From: Gnetum montanum
Lineage: Eukaryota; Streptophyta; Gnetopsida; Gnetales; Gnetaceae
Direction of reading: 5' to 3'
Length of the DNA: 64,000 nucleotides
Assembly (NCBI GenBank): GCA_015680685.1
Contig: MNCI01003401.1
Location: 15,234 to 79,233, forward strand
Shown: positions 22,691 through 33,900 of the stretch, in pieces
Position numbering within the stretch: the stretch's first letter is position 1
How the letters are laid out: each line of letters starts with the position of its first letter
Made by a program: the position numbers and the translations under genes
Notes under the pieces: generated by a model
What the model saw: the letters and a program-made list of their open reading frames with translations, nothing else
The model's database searches: none
Told to the model about the DNA's origin: nothing

Positions 22691-24069
22691 AAAGAGGACG
22701 AGTATCCAATTTCTGATTATTTTCCTGATGAATTCCTCTTTACTGGTGTAGTGAATAATCAATCACCCACGAAGACAAACTGGTACTGTAGCATTCTTAC
22801 CTATCTCCTCACCCAACAAATACCACAAGAGTTAAACCTTAAGAAGAAACAACAGTTTCTTCACCAAGCCAACTACTTTATGGAAATCAATGGGAAACTT
22901 TACAACGTGTGTCCTGATGGCTTGGTTTGATGGTGTGTTACCGATATAGATCAACTATAAGTTCTCCAAGATGCTCATGAGGGTCCTTGTGNNNNNNNNN
23001 NNNNNNNNNNNNNNNNNNNNNNNNNNNNNNNNNNNNNNNNNNNNNNNNNNNNNNNNNNNNNNNNNNNNNNNNNNNNNNNNNNNNNNNNNNNNNNNNNNNN
23101 NNNNNNNNNNNNNNNNNNNNNNNNNNNNNNNNNNNNNNNNNNNNNNNNNNNNNNNNNNNNNNNNNNNNNNNNNNNNNNNNNNNNNNNNNNNNNNNNNNNN
23201 NNNNNNNNNNNNNNNNNNNNNNNNNNNNNNNNNNNNNNNNNNNNNNNNNNNNNNNNNNNNNNNNNNNNNNNNNNNNNNNNNNNNNNNNNNNNNNNNNNNN
23301 NNNNNNNNNNNNNNNNNNNNNNNNNNNNNNNNNNNNNNNNNNNNNNNNNNNNNNCTTAGGGGTTGAGCATAAATTGACTACACCATACCACCCCCAAGAG
23401 AACGGTCATGCAGAAGTCACCAACAGGGAGATTACGAAGATATTGACAAGAACCATTAGCAAGTTTAGGTGAGACTGGAGCACTAAACTGAACGATGCTC
23501 TTTGGGCATACCGCTCCACATGGAAACTCCCTATAGGCTACTCTCCCTATGAGTTAGTGTACGGTAAATTACCAATGCTTCCCATTCAAATTGATCTTCG
23601 TACATGATCCATGGCATGTGACCTCAACCTTGACCTTGATCTAGCAGAGAAACAATAGTTAGTAACCCTTAACTTGCTAGTTGAAAGCCAACTAGCTACT
23701 TTGTCATCTAACGAGTTGCATAAGGCATTCAATAAACAACGTCATGACCTAAGGATTAGGAAAGTTAAATATCAACCGGGAGATAAGGTTCTCTACTGGA
23801 ATCCCACACATGTGCCACAACGTACTAAATTTTAAACACTATGGGAAGGACCTGATATTATTTATGCAACTTTTCCTTCAGAGGCCATGACAATAATCAA
23901 ACCTGAGAGCCCAGACAAGAAACTATTGGTCAACATACAACAAACCAAACCTTTCCATGAGCTTAGGATAGCTAGTACACATGCTACTTCTGTTAATAGA
24001 CAAGCTTGCTCACTATTTCAGATCTCCTCCTTCCAACTCAGTCATGGGGGAGATGGCCACCTATGCTAA
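22691..24069 (+). pseudogene. Integrase relic of element A (contains a sequence gap)
   Basis: The N-terminal linker (DNKEDEYPISDYFPDEF) is open to 22930. The zinc-binding and core domains fall in the N run 22992-23354. The core resumes with LGVEHKLTTPYHPQENGHAEVTNREITKILTRTISKFR, which holds the catalytic Glu in HAEVTNREI, followed by DALWAYRSTWKLPIGYSPYELVYGKLP. The C-terminal part has KVKYQPGDKVLYWNP and WEGPDIIYATFPS, a GPY/F-like module, and ends in SFQLSHGGDGHLC before a stop at 24067-24069. Stops occur after SKFR and elsewhere. The last codons contain a purine tract, ATGGGGGAGATGG. Confidence 0.85.
22992..23354. other. Assembly gap (363 N)
   Basis: The run of N lies in the integrase core. 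The matching interval in element C (57939-58361) is 423 bp, so the gap length is an estimate. Confidence 0.95.
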
Positions 24070-25985
24070 CCATTTTAGGCCCTCAATTCTTTTTGAACCT
24101 TTGTTTTTACACATTTTTATTTTACACATTTTTCCAACCTTTCTTATTTTTTTTACACCATGGTTCATGTTTTTACTATTTCTTTGTTTGCTTGATTTAC
24201 TTTTATTCGTCATCCAATAAGTGCTCATGATGGTGGATTGCATTATATCATATTGATTGCTAATGTTTGGTTTTTACCTTTGAATTGTGATGCTGATATT
24301 AAGGTATGGTTCTTTTGGTAAAACAGGCAATGAGTCCATGTGGTCCACTCATCCATACAACTCTATGATCTCCTTTGGCTTGGAACTATATAGTTCCCTT
24401 TTTCTAAGTAAATGTATTAATGAATTGGTGGCTGGGTACTTTTCAAACAAAGGAAAGACTCAAAGGATGAAAAGGGCATGACTTCAAGGGGATTCGATGC
24501 ATTTGTGCTAGCCATTTTCTTGGATGCTTGTTTCTTGGGTTTTTTTGCCATTCTGACATTGTTCAAAAATTAGGAAGCCGAGTGAATAAAAATAAGTCTT
24601 TGCATGGTGTGGTTCTCATGCAAAAAATAAGAAAAGTGAGAATTCAAAGCACACCCCTTAGACATAATAAAGCAATATGGACTACAAGCACTGGTTATGA
24701 AACTAGAAAGACATGTTACCCATGCCTAAAGGTTCCCTCTAACTAAGGCCCTTTCTCGCTTTCTTCTTCTCCATCTCACTCTCCTCAGGATGGTGGTCAC
24801 TCTTTGTGAAGGCATTCTTGTTGCTTCAAGAAGATGGATTGGCCAAGTGTATTGATGCGAGGTCACTGAATGTGGTTGGTTTAAGTCTGGACTTGGGATG
24901 AGTTCTACTTAGTTATCTTAATCATGAAATACACAAGGGGCTTTACACAACCTTGTTCTTGGGATTCTATTCCATTCTCTCCTCTCCATCTTTCTTCCCA
25001 TTTTCCACCTCATTGTCAATTTTATCATTAGTCCATTCTGGGCTGATGCATTGTTTTTCTTTGGTGAATTCTTGTGGGTAAGTTTTTTAACTCTTGCTTC
25101 CAAATGACATTCCTAGAGCCTACAGACTCTTTGGTTTGTGAGTTTGTCAGGGCATAAAAGGCATGAGCCTACTTTAGGGAGGACCCACTGGCATTCCTTT
25201 TTGGTGCAATTGTTAAGTTCTTTTCCTTAAACATTTCCTGCAATCAATCATCTCTTGCTTCATCCCCATCCATGGCATCCATTTTATTGGCTTTGTCATT
25301 GTTATTTTTTCCCATCTTTCTTATTCTTCATATTTTTCCATCTTATAACTACCAGAGGTTCACTCTTAGTCGTGGAGGCCCTGGCACAAATTTTTCAATT
25401 TTCTCCATTTTACTATTCGCCTAACCCCTACACGTTGGGTAGTCACCTGTGATAAATCTCCGAACCAGTTTCTGCCATAACCACAACTCAGCCAATGCAC
25501 TTCATATCAAGGCAAGGTATTAACTGCATTGTGGTTTATCTATCCTTGCTCATTTGTGACTGCGTTATGTGTGCAGATGGCGATCATACAAACAATGGAT
25601 TGGGCTTGGAGGAAGCACTCAGGATGGACCGAAACTGTAGCATTTATGAAAGAAGCAAGTTTGGTGGCATGGCTATGGATAAACAACAAAAGGCACAATC
25701 TTAGCATTGGCAGCAACATGCTTCATTTTCTTTCTCTCTCTTTCTCTACAAGCTGTCAAATAAAGGCTTGGATGTCATTTATGTACGAGTGTTCACCACA
25801 ATGGTCATGAACACTAATGTTGTAATATGCTTATTGATCCGTTCACTGGGCACGTTGAGTCTGTCATCCCATTCCACCATCAGTTGTTAGTTAGTCAATA
25901 ATCCCATACCTTCCCAATATTTTGTAAAGAACTTATTTCTTTTCTCCTATACTCGAGGATGAGTTTTCATTCAGTTGTGGGGGTA
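24070..25985 (+). other. 3' internal region and polypurine tract of element A
   Basis: It follows pol and is largely non-coding. Shared blocks lie at 24471-24500 (GGGCATGACTTCAAGGGGATTCG), 24707-24737 (AGACATGTTACCCATGCC) and 25166-25200 (TAGGGAGGACCCACTGGC). It ends with CTCGAGGATGAGTTTTCATT and GTTGTGGGGGTA (25974-25985), the polypurine tract against the LTR. T-rich stretches occur at 24100-24220 and 25300-25420. Confidence 0.6.
25577..25810 (+). other. Short post-pol reading frame of element A (doubtful)
   Basis: A 77-codon frame (MAIIQTMDWAW... to SFMYECSPQWS) begins directly after TTATGTGTGCAG, a good plant splice-acceptor sequence. Element B has homologous DNA at 40872-41107, but a 2-bp difference in a CT run changes the frame there, and B instead keeps a different 105-codon frame open (40872-41189). 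Position suggests the env-like slot of Athila; coding status is unproven. Confidence 0.3.
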
Positions 25986-26904
25986 TGATGAGAGCGGTTA
26001 CTCTAGCAGTTACTCTAATTATTCGAATGGTTACTCTAGCAGGTACTCTAGCAGTTATTCTAATTATTAGAGTGGTTACTCTAGCAGCTACTATAGCAGT
26101 TTTTTTAATTATTAGAGTAGTTACTCTAATTATTAGAGTATTTTCTCCTAAACCTATAAATATAGTGCCCAGACGCACAATTGGGAGAGAGGTCTTTCAG
26201 CAATCAAGTAGCGAAACTCTTGCAGTTTGTTTGAAAGTTAGAGTATTTTCCAAGTGCCCATAACAAGAGGTCTAAGTGTGGATGGATCTTTATTCGAGCA
26301 TTGTGTACTTGAGCACACCTTGTGTATGGCAATAAAGATGAACTCTTTGATTCATCCTTGCAACACTTGAGATTTTTTTTCTTACGCATTTCTTTTATTT
26401 TATTTTATTTTATTTTATGCACTTTACATTTCTGTTATTAGCACAACAATTGATTTTGATCAATTAAGCAAATCGTTAAATTACATAAGCACTACCACTT
26501 CGAGCATGTGTGTAATGCTTGGTAACCTAGTAACAATTAGCGTTTGGTAATCCCAGCACTGTTGCACTGGTTCAGGATGTGTACGGCAAGTGGGAACAAA
26601 TGCTAGTGTTAGGATTAGTTAGAACTTAGTTAATGAGTAGTTAAGTTAAATTAGTCACCTAGTTATCTCTCTCTTTCCCTATTAGCACAGGACATAAAAA
26701 CATAAAAGATATAAAAATCATATGCCTCAAGCTTACTTAACTATACAATCATGACATACAAGTAAGTTTGTGAAGACAACGATCAATCAACCCATCCTTA
26801 TTCCACAAGGGCGCATAAGCACTTAGTCCTTGGAATTCGACCGGATCATGTGTGAAATGCTCGTATTCATATGGTTGAGCGTAGGGGTACCTCGCCGCTC
26901 ATCA
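25986..26904 (+). repeat. 3' LTR of element A
   Basis: Complete LTR from TGATGAGAGCGG to CGCCGCTCATCA. Four palindromic TAATTATTA units, TATA box CCTATAAATATA at about 26154, TTTATTCGAGCATTG, AATAAAGA, and the paired TTGGTAACCTAG / TTTGGTAATCCCAG repeats (26520-26560) that the 5' copy lost in its gap. Confidence 0.9.
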
Positions 26905-26909
26905 ATAAG

Positions 26910-29340
26910 TGATGCTTCATCACCTTTTAACATGAGAACCACTTAGGACCCATGCAACATAACTTTTAATAACTACTTATGACTCCTAGCTAACATGACT
27001 AAAACCACATAACAAAGCATCAAGACATATAGAGAGAAACAATACAAAAATGATGTAGTAGCCATCACGTGGTAGCCATTGACATGGTATTTTGGAACAC
27101 ATGGACCAAGGTGATGGCATGTAGATGTAAAGGATGTTGGAGATTGTCTACATAACATGATCTTTCATGTCCATGTTGTTGTCTTTGTGTTCATTGTCAT
27201 GTGTGTAATGGTTTGTAATGTTGTCCTAGTTCATAGGCTTTGTCAATAGTTCATGTTTTAAAATCATATACCATTGTAACAACTTTCCAAAAATGAAAAG
27301 AGTGCCCCATGAGTTTCATATATATTAAGCATGCCCAAAGTGGTATCGAAGTGCTTGCTAAACCTATGAATAGAAGTGTTCACCCTCATATATCATGATG
27401 CCAAGTTTATGTTTTGATCATTTTATCAAGTTTTATTGTTGTAGCTCTTTAAGAATCCCTCAAGAATAATTCAAGATGTTCCAATATTCTTTCAAAAAAT
27501 TTTCATATTTAAATTTCAATTTCGGACATTTCTCTCTCATTCTATCACAATTTCTATCAATCTCATATTCTCTCATTAATCTCATCAATTCTCATACATT
27601 TTCTCAATTTCTAATTCATTTGATATAATATATGCTTGGATTTATTAAGTTTTAGTTCATCCAAAATTAAACTTTATCAAAACATTAATATATTATACCT
27701 TAAAATTAGTTTCACGTTCATATCTATCTCATTATCAAGTTTTTAGTTGAAGTTTTAATGGTTTTATAAGGATGAAGATCAAGTTCTCGTATAAATGTAT
27801 TCCTTTTGATTACAAATCACTCATTTTCACTCAAAAGTTTAGTAGATCTATGATCTATTATTTTAAGTTATAGATTGACATCAAGTTTAGTGTAAAACAA
27901 CTTCAATCATGTGAGATCAAAGGTTTAAATTTTAAAGATTCTATTTGTTACTAAGCATCACTTGCAATTGAGTTGCAATGATAACAATTCAACGTTATTA
28001 CTTTTTATCATGCAACCTTCAATGACTTAAATTGAATTAGAAAAAGGTAGGATTATGCTATTGCTCAACATAACTTGGGCGAATTCTAGAGACAAATTGT
28101 TTTTGTTATTGCTCCTCATTATTGTAGTAACTTAAAACAATAGCTAGACTAATAAAACCCAAGACAACCAATTCCATTATCACTCAAGCAATATCAAATG
28201 ACAACTATATCATTTATCATTGTTGCTCACTACCTATTAAAGATCTCTATCGATAAAGGCTAGATTCAAAGAAATTGCAAGCTTCCACTTAATACTCAAA
28301 TACAAGAGAAACCCTACTACCCCAACTATAACATAGTTGAATTCATAGTAAACTACCATTTAATAGGATTATTAGGGCTTGGTTCTCTAACTTACATAAG
28401 AATAAGGTCATACAATTACACATGAGGATGTGGTAATGGGCATGCAAAGGTCACTTTGGCTTGGTCCATGTTCTAGAATGAGGAGGTGCTTCCAAAAAGT
28501 GTTGACTCAAGTAGTGCACCTATGATTGCATGATTTTAAAGGCATATTCACTACAGTAGAAACCCTGGCCCATATTACAATAAATAGAAAAAGTGAATTA
28601 AAAATCCTCATGAAAGAATGATGAATGATAAATGGCAAGATGGATAATGGCATATTTCAATAGAGATGAAAAGTTTGAACAAACCAATACTTAAAAGGCT
28701 ATGTCTAAATCATTTGTATAGGAGATTACAACAAATAAATAAGTATGACATGTGGATGTCCCAATGGAGATTGTTTCTACCTGAATATAATTGTGGATAG
28801 AAAATAAGTAAACTAATTGATATTAAGTTTGCTACAACCAAGAAGAATATTATCTCAATCAAAATAATATTTCTTAAAAGCATGAAATCATAGGCTTATT
28901 CTTAAGCCAAATTGGATAGAGCAGTTTTGGTATAATCTAATTCTCAATGGTTAATCTCAAAAGAAATACCTAGCAATACAATCTAAAACTCACCACTTGC
29001 CCATGACTTTCTCAAACATGACAGATAAATATGCAACGTTCTTCTTATGGTAATTTTGTTTGCAAGCAATCGAAATAATGGAAAAGAAAATATCATTATA
29101 CAATTATGGCTTATTAAAAAGAATTGTCTATTTCCCACTAAAATATCTTGTGCTACCATTCATGATTCTAAACTTTCATGGAAACAATATTTTCCCAGAT
29201 AAGCATCTAAATTGAGCATTCCTCTATTCTTTTTTCTTTTTCTTTTTTTTTGATAGACCAATATCATGCAGATTTATTGTTTTGGTACACAAGGCTGAAT
29301 GCTTATACAAGGAACAGAATAATTAAAATATAAAGACCGG
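26910..29340. other. Host spacer with possible old LTR-element leader
   Basis: No gene is recognised. TGGTATCGAAGTGC at 27341-27354 on plus is close to the TGGTATCAGAGC Met-type PBS and follows LTR-like sequence (ATGTGTGTAATGG..., TATATATTAAGCATGCCC). No gag or pol motif follows in readable frame, so this is only a hint of a decayed copia- or gypsy-type copy. The rest is AT-rich. Confidence 0.3.
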
Positions 29341-29344
29341 AAAA

Positions 29345-30595
29345 TGAGGGAAACAAGGGCGAACATTCATGCCGCATTTGTTGGTGTAACATGCTATCTT
29401 CCCAAAGAACACTAACTAGCTTGTCATCCAATGTCACTATTTTGACACATGTTTGCGAGCAACATAGAAGTTGGCTCTCATTTCAGTCCATAGTTTCTGA
29501 GCAACAAATATATTACCCAACTGAATCTTGCAATTCAACTCTTTTTTTTTTCTTTTTTTGGTTTACTGCCAAGATCATTGCTTCCAATATGTACCGATCT
29601 TCTAAATCAATCGTACGTGAATCAGCCATTGAATATGCCCTTTCTCTCTTGTCAGTAGCATCAGAGTCACTATGTTCATTCTCACTGAAATCAGAACTTG
29701 ACGAAGAATAGATATCTATTAAATACTCAAGCTGTGCATGCCTACGATACTGAACATCCTATTTATCAGAAGACTTCTTGTTCACTCCACACATCTCATG
29801 AGCAGCAGCGATAAATGACATTTCAGCAGAAAACGAATCTTTGTAGTCATTACTAGCACCTTGTTTGTCTACAATAAATAAATTGTACTCCTGATGATAG
29901 GAAACTACGCCAAAATTCTCATGGAAGAACGCTTATCCAGCATCTGCTTCAACCTGCTATCATCATCAAGGTTCCCAGGCCAACCTGCAATAACGATTAG
30001 TGAAAAAGCAAGTAGCTCAGAATCTAAGAAAATTATAGGTATAAATCATACTTTACAGATCACAGAGAAAGCATGTAGCACATCAAGAAAGACTGGAATT
30101 TAAAACTAACCAATAAGATCATGTGAGTTCTGCCATGATTTTTTGGAGGAACCAAATTCACCATTCAGCCAGTGCATCAATTCAGAAGGGATGGTTATCT
30201 TTGTAAATGATTTTGCAAAACATACAGCCTAGCTGATCTCAGCTTGAGACCTGGCATTGCCATAACTACTTTAGTGAGAAGACCTGAACAAAGTTTTTAA
30301 TAATCAAGAAACCTCAACCTCAGGAATAAATTTCGTCAATGTTCCTCACTTAAAAACTTGAATAGCCCTTTGTGCCACAATGAACCGTCTCAATAAGGTT
30401 TTATTTGTATCCTTTGCTTTGAAACAAGAAGCATTGTGTAGATCCCTTTTATTCTGAATCAAATAGTCGTAATCCACAAGGGCTGTTGCTTCATACAGAA
30501 CACCTGTTAACACCAGCTCCTGTTTTCTATTCTGGAAAAATCAAAACAAATACCCTATTAAAAAACTCAAATATCTTGTGGGTGAATTATCATTA
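29345..30595 (-). pseudogene. Unrecognised host gene fragment, at least three exon-like pieces
   Basis: The minus strand gives conceptually joinable pieces. One (about 30390-30540) includes YLIQNKRDLHNAS and LLRRFIVAQRAIQVFK. A second (about 30250 down to 30111) ends HWLNGEFGSSKKSWQNSHDLI at a GTTAGT donor. A third starts at 29984 after TTATTGCAG with WPGNLDDDSRLKQMLDKR; the split Gly codon keeps phase across the junction. It continues through an acidic Ser-rich stretch (LIDIYSSSSSDFSENEHSDSD) and KRERAYSMADSRTIDLEDRYILEA to about 29345. Stop codons and frameshifts occur near 29925, 29785, 29550 and in the second piece, so this copy is not intact. I do not recognise the family. Exon-like phase and composition make a decayed host gene more likely than a transposon. 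Confidence 0.45.
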
Positions 30596-30599
30596 ACTT

Positions 30600-33400
30600 G
30601 CTGCTTTTATCCCATCAATATGGACTAACCCATTAAGGTAACCAAAGGAAATTATCATATGAAGTTTTACCAAGCTCCCAGGTGGCACGTGGAAATGAAG
30701 GAACTTGCAAAATCAAATTCATTAAAATAAAATATTGCTCTGTACTGATCAAGTAAGTAGCAAACGGAATCCTTGGCTCAAGCAGCAGTGACAGCAGAGT
30801 ATTTGCAAAACAGCAAATTTTGATATTAACATGCAATGAAAAAATTTAGGCAAACCACCCCAAAAATTCACAAAAGATGATCAGATCATGCTAACATATT
30901 ATAAACCTATAACATCAAAGGCAAAATCACTATATCAAGAAGCTTAGCTGACCATGCAAATTCAGCACACTAACATCAGACTCAAATTTGACATGATTTT
31001 GAAGCATTATACCTTAGAACAAAGAAGCATAAAACAGGTTTAAACAAAAACATTATTAAGAGTTTTGAGCATCACTTATATTCCACTAATATATATTACG
31101 ATATCCATCTTCCCTGTTCATTTTGCTTCACCCAAATTTGTTACCGTTGCAATATGAATATTTCAAGCTGTATCACTGGGAATTTAACAAGTAAATATCA
31201 CAATTTCCCCTTTAGTCATGCACATATTCCTGCAGAGATACCAATAGATCCTTGCATATGAAAACCATATACTGTTAAGTAGCTCATGCTACTAGTGAAA
31301 AATCAGAGGCAAAATGTACATGCCACCTCAGACACTGATGTTCATATACTATGCTCCTATCTTAGGTTTTCCATGGTAACCTTCACATATGCCAAGCAAA
31401 CATACATATAACCATTCAAAGTTAAAAATTCAAAGCAAAGTAGACTTCAAAAGGGAAATCTAACAAGTCACATATAAAATTCACAACTATGATGGAAACA
31501 ACAATATGGCAAGCATTCTATCATTCAAAAGATAAATTATTCCAGAGTGACAATCAACCTTCTATATAATTAGGCATATATACAGGGGAAAAAAAGCTAT
31601 AGAAATTCCTAAGAACATATTCTGCATACGGTAGACACAATGTCTGATACTGAAAATAGATCTCTTCCTAAGCTATCATATATGACAAACTGAAACAGAG
31701 ACATTTGTAACATAAAATTACCAAATATAGAAGCATCAAACCGCTACTCGCTACTCCCATGTTACAACCAAAAGGACTACCAAAATCACTGTTCCAGGAA
31801 CTAAATATATTTTATGTTTTGCTTAATGAAAATATTAATAATTCCTCACACTAATGATATTTAACATAGCACCTCACACTAACTCTCATAAGAACTAAGA
31901 ACAATAATTCTCAAAATAAAACACAGCCAGTTCATATATTATCGCAATCTATACCCAATTTGGGTAAGAAGTTTCCATAATGTATTACATGGTATAAGCT
32001 ACACCAATGGAGCTTTAGCATTTGCCAGCAAATATAAAAAATTTCTGCATTTATCCATAAATATTATCCACTCCAATTCACATGAAAATGCAACCCCATT
32101 AAACATTTGGTGCCCCATCTCTTCAGTAATTTTTTCCCCAAAAAGAAAAGAATAAAAAACCTTTACAAATGGCCTTCACTAATAATCCATATGGACTGGA
32201 CTTGCAAAATGATTCACAGTGGACAACTAGGTCATTGATATCCCTTACAAATGATTTACAGACAGTCTTATACTAAACTTCACAAGACTTGTACTAAACT
32301 TCGTGAAGAAGACGTGATTCTTTAGAAAATGGCCAACCAGGACTTTTAGAGTTTTCCTTCGATTCCTTTATTATAGGAAATGAAAGATTAAGGTGAGGAT
32401 TGCTGCCGGACCCCATCACGCTTAAGAACTTATTACATTGCGAATAAACATGGTCCTCATTGTGTTTTTTTTTTTCTATAAAAAACTTTGCTCATGGTGC
32501 ACTTCATTCTTGAAGTAGGAATTCCAACACAAGTCTAGCCAATTAGCTACACTGCCAAAGAACATGGTCCTTTCAGAAACTTTGCCCATGGTGTAGTTCA
32601 ACCCTTGTGCATGTGCCTTTAAGTATCAAGTAGATGTATAAAGTAGACAGCATCATAGCAGGTCTCCTGGGTGGCTAAAGGTTCTCAAGTGGAGAGGAAC
32701 TCACTTCGCCCTGTTACTCACAGGACAGCCATGGCTCATCACACTTGAGGGGGGAAATGGAATTTTCTAAGGTCACCTAGTGATTGTGGATAACCATTCT
32801 CTAATTTTAGATGTCACACATTTACTAAGTTAGCATAAATCTCATTTTCCATAATCCAAAATGATTTACATATAGTCTTAATTACACTAAACTCACTCGC
32901 ACTTATTCACTTGACATTCTTCTGTTACTAGCACGTTCAACCAAACAACTAAGAATGTGCACCACGTCGGACATTAGAGGTCTGAATTTTGGCTCCGGCT
33001 ACCATGAAAAATACAAAAATTTCAAATTTGTTTTATCTTACTAAATGATAATCATGATTTTCTTATGCTAAAAACAGAACACGTTTATCTTACTTGAAGA
33101 CACATAGATATTATATCCACGAAGATAGACACAAATTTTGCCGAATAGATTCCTTTCAATGCTAGATCAAACATTTTTAACAACACATCCATATCATGAA
33201 GTGGGGAACTGCCCATCTTACAAGGGATTGCTCAAACCGGCACTTGGAACTGCAATGGTGAAAAGATCGGAGTGAAACCAACCTGGGAAAACACAATTAT
33301 CTGTATTTTCATTGGCAAAAGAGCAGTATGAAATAAAATAAACCAAGAAAACACCCCTAATCCAGAACAGCACTAGTAGAGAGATCAGAATGAACTAAGC
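30600..33400. other. AT-rich host spacer or intronic sequence
   Basis: No reading frame with recognisable motifs. Content is A/T-rich with dispersed short words and looks like intron or intergenic DNA. It lies between the unrecognised minus-strand exons and the small plus-strand gene. Confidence 0.4.
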
Positions 33401-33534
33401 CTATATATAGAATGCCAAGTCATGATGCTTATCTTCTTCTGTTTTTTTTTTTCACCCTAGTCATAGTTTGTGGGTCTGTATTCTTAGCATTTGAATTTTT
33501 GTGTTTGCAGTGTCAGGGAAGGCTGGTGGCCAGA

Positions 33535-33900
33535 ATGGGCAGCTCCAGCTTTTGGGTCCACAAGATCATGCATCCTTTAAACAAGATTTGGAGGAAACTG
33601 CACACAAGTTTCCATTTTGGTCACAAAAACAGTGAGTAGTAGTGCATGCATTGTTATTTGATTTTCATGCCTATTCTGCTCAGTCATGTTACAACATGAA
33701 AAGATTGCGAACAAGGAATCAAATAGCTGGTATTAAAAGTGGGTAATCTTATCTGTAATTGCTTTTTTGTTGTGATTACAGAGAGGGGAATCTACATTCT
33801 GTATGAAGATGTGAGGCCTTGTGCATATGAGGATGTGCATGTAATGTGGTCTATTTTGGTAGGAACTCAGATGAAAGCCACTGCTGCTGCTGCTGGTTGA
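33535..33900 (+). CDS. Putative two-exon gene for a 71-residue plant protein
   Basis: Exon 1 runs from an ATG at 33535 to 33631 (MGSSSFWVHK...LHTSFHFGHKN) and stops at a GTGAGT donor. Exon 2 runs 33782-33900 after a T-rich tract ending GATTACAG, and the split codon (A + AG, Lys) keeps the frame through ILYEDVRPCAYEDVHVMWSI to GTQMKATAAAAG and a TGA. A TTTTGTGTTTGCAG acceptor-like site at 33497-33510, 24 bp before the ATG, suggests an intron in the 5' UTR. The repeated YEDV motif followed by VMWSIL resembles, from memory, a family of small uncharacterised plant proteins, but I cannot name it. The basic N-terminus has no clear signal peptide. It has no stop or frameshift, unlike everything else here, so it is the best candidate for a live host gene. 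Alternative: a conserved last-exon relic. Confidence 0.55.

Larger units (their letters stand above)
17290..26904 (+). mobile_element. Element A: Athila-like Ty3/gypsy gag-pol retrotransposon (dead)
   Basis: LTRs (17290-18010 and 25986-26904) are flanked by a perfect ATAAG target duplication (17285-17289 and 26905-26909). Internal order is PBS, gag, protease, RT, RNase H, integrase, a 1.9-kb 3' region and a polypurine tract, the order of Ty3/gypsy. The tRNA-Asp PBS, the RT blocks (YSFLDGYSGYNQI, MPFGLCNAPATFQ) and TPYHPQENGHAEVTNREI in integrase fit the Athila side of the plant clades. Many stops and frameshifts, the lost gag start and two damaged catalytic sites make it non-functional. Two assembly gaps fall inside it (N at 17789 and 19416) plus an N run at 22992-23354. 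Confidence 0.92.

Noticed and set aside
22971-23472. Reading frames of 131 and 161 codons across the N run
   Set aside because: They are open only because the gap has no stop codons; flanking parts are integrase of element A.
27341-27354. Full copia element starting at 27341
   Set aside because: Only a PBS-like word and LTR-like flank are visible; no gag, RT or integrase motif follows, so the whole element is not claimed.
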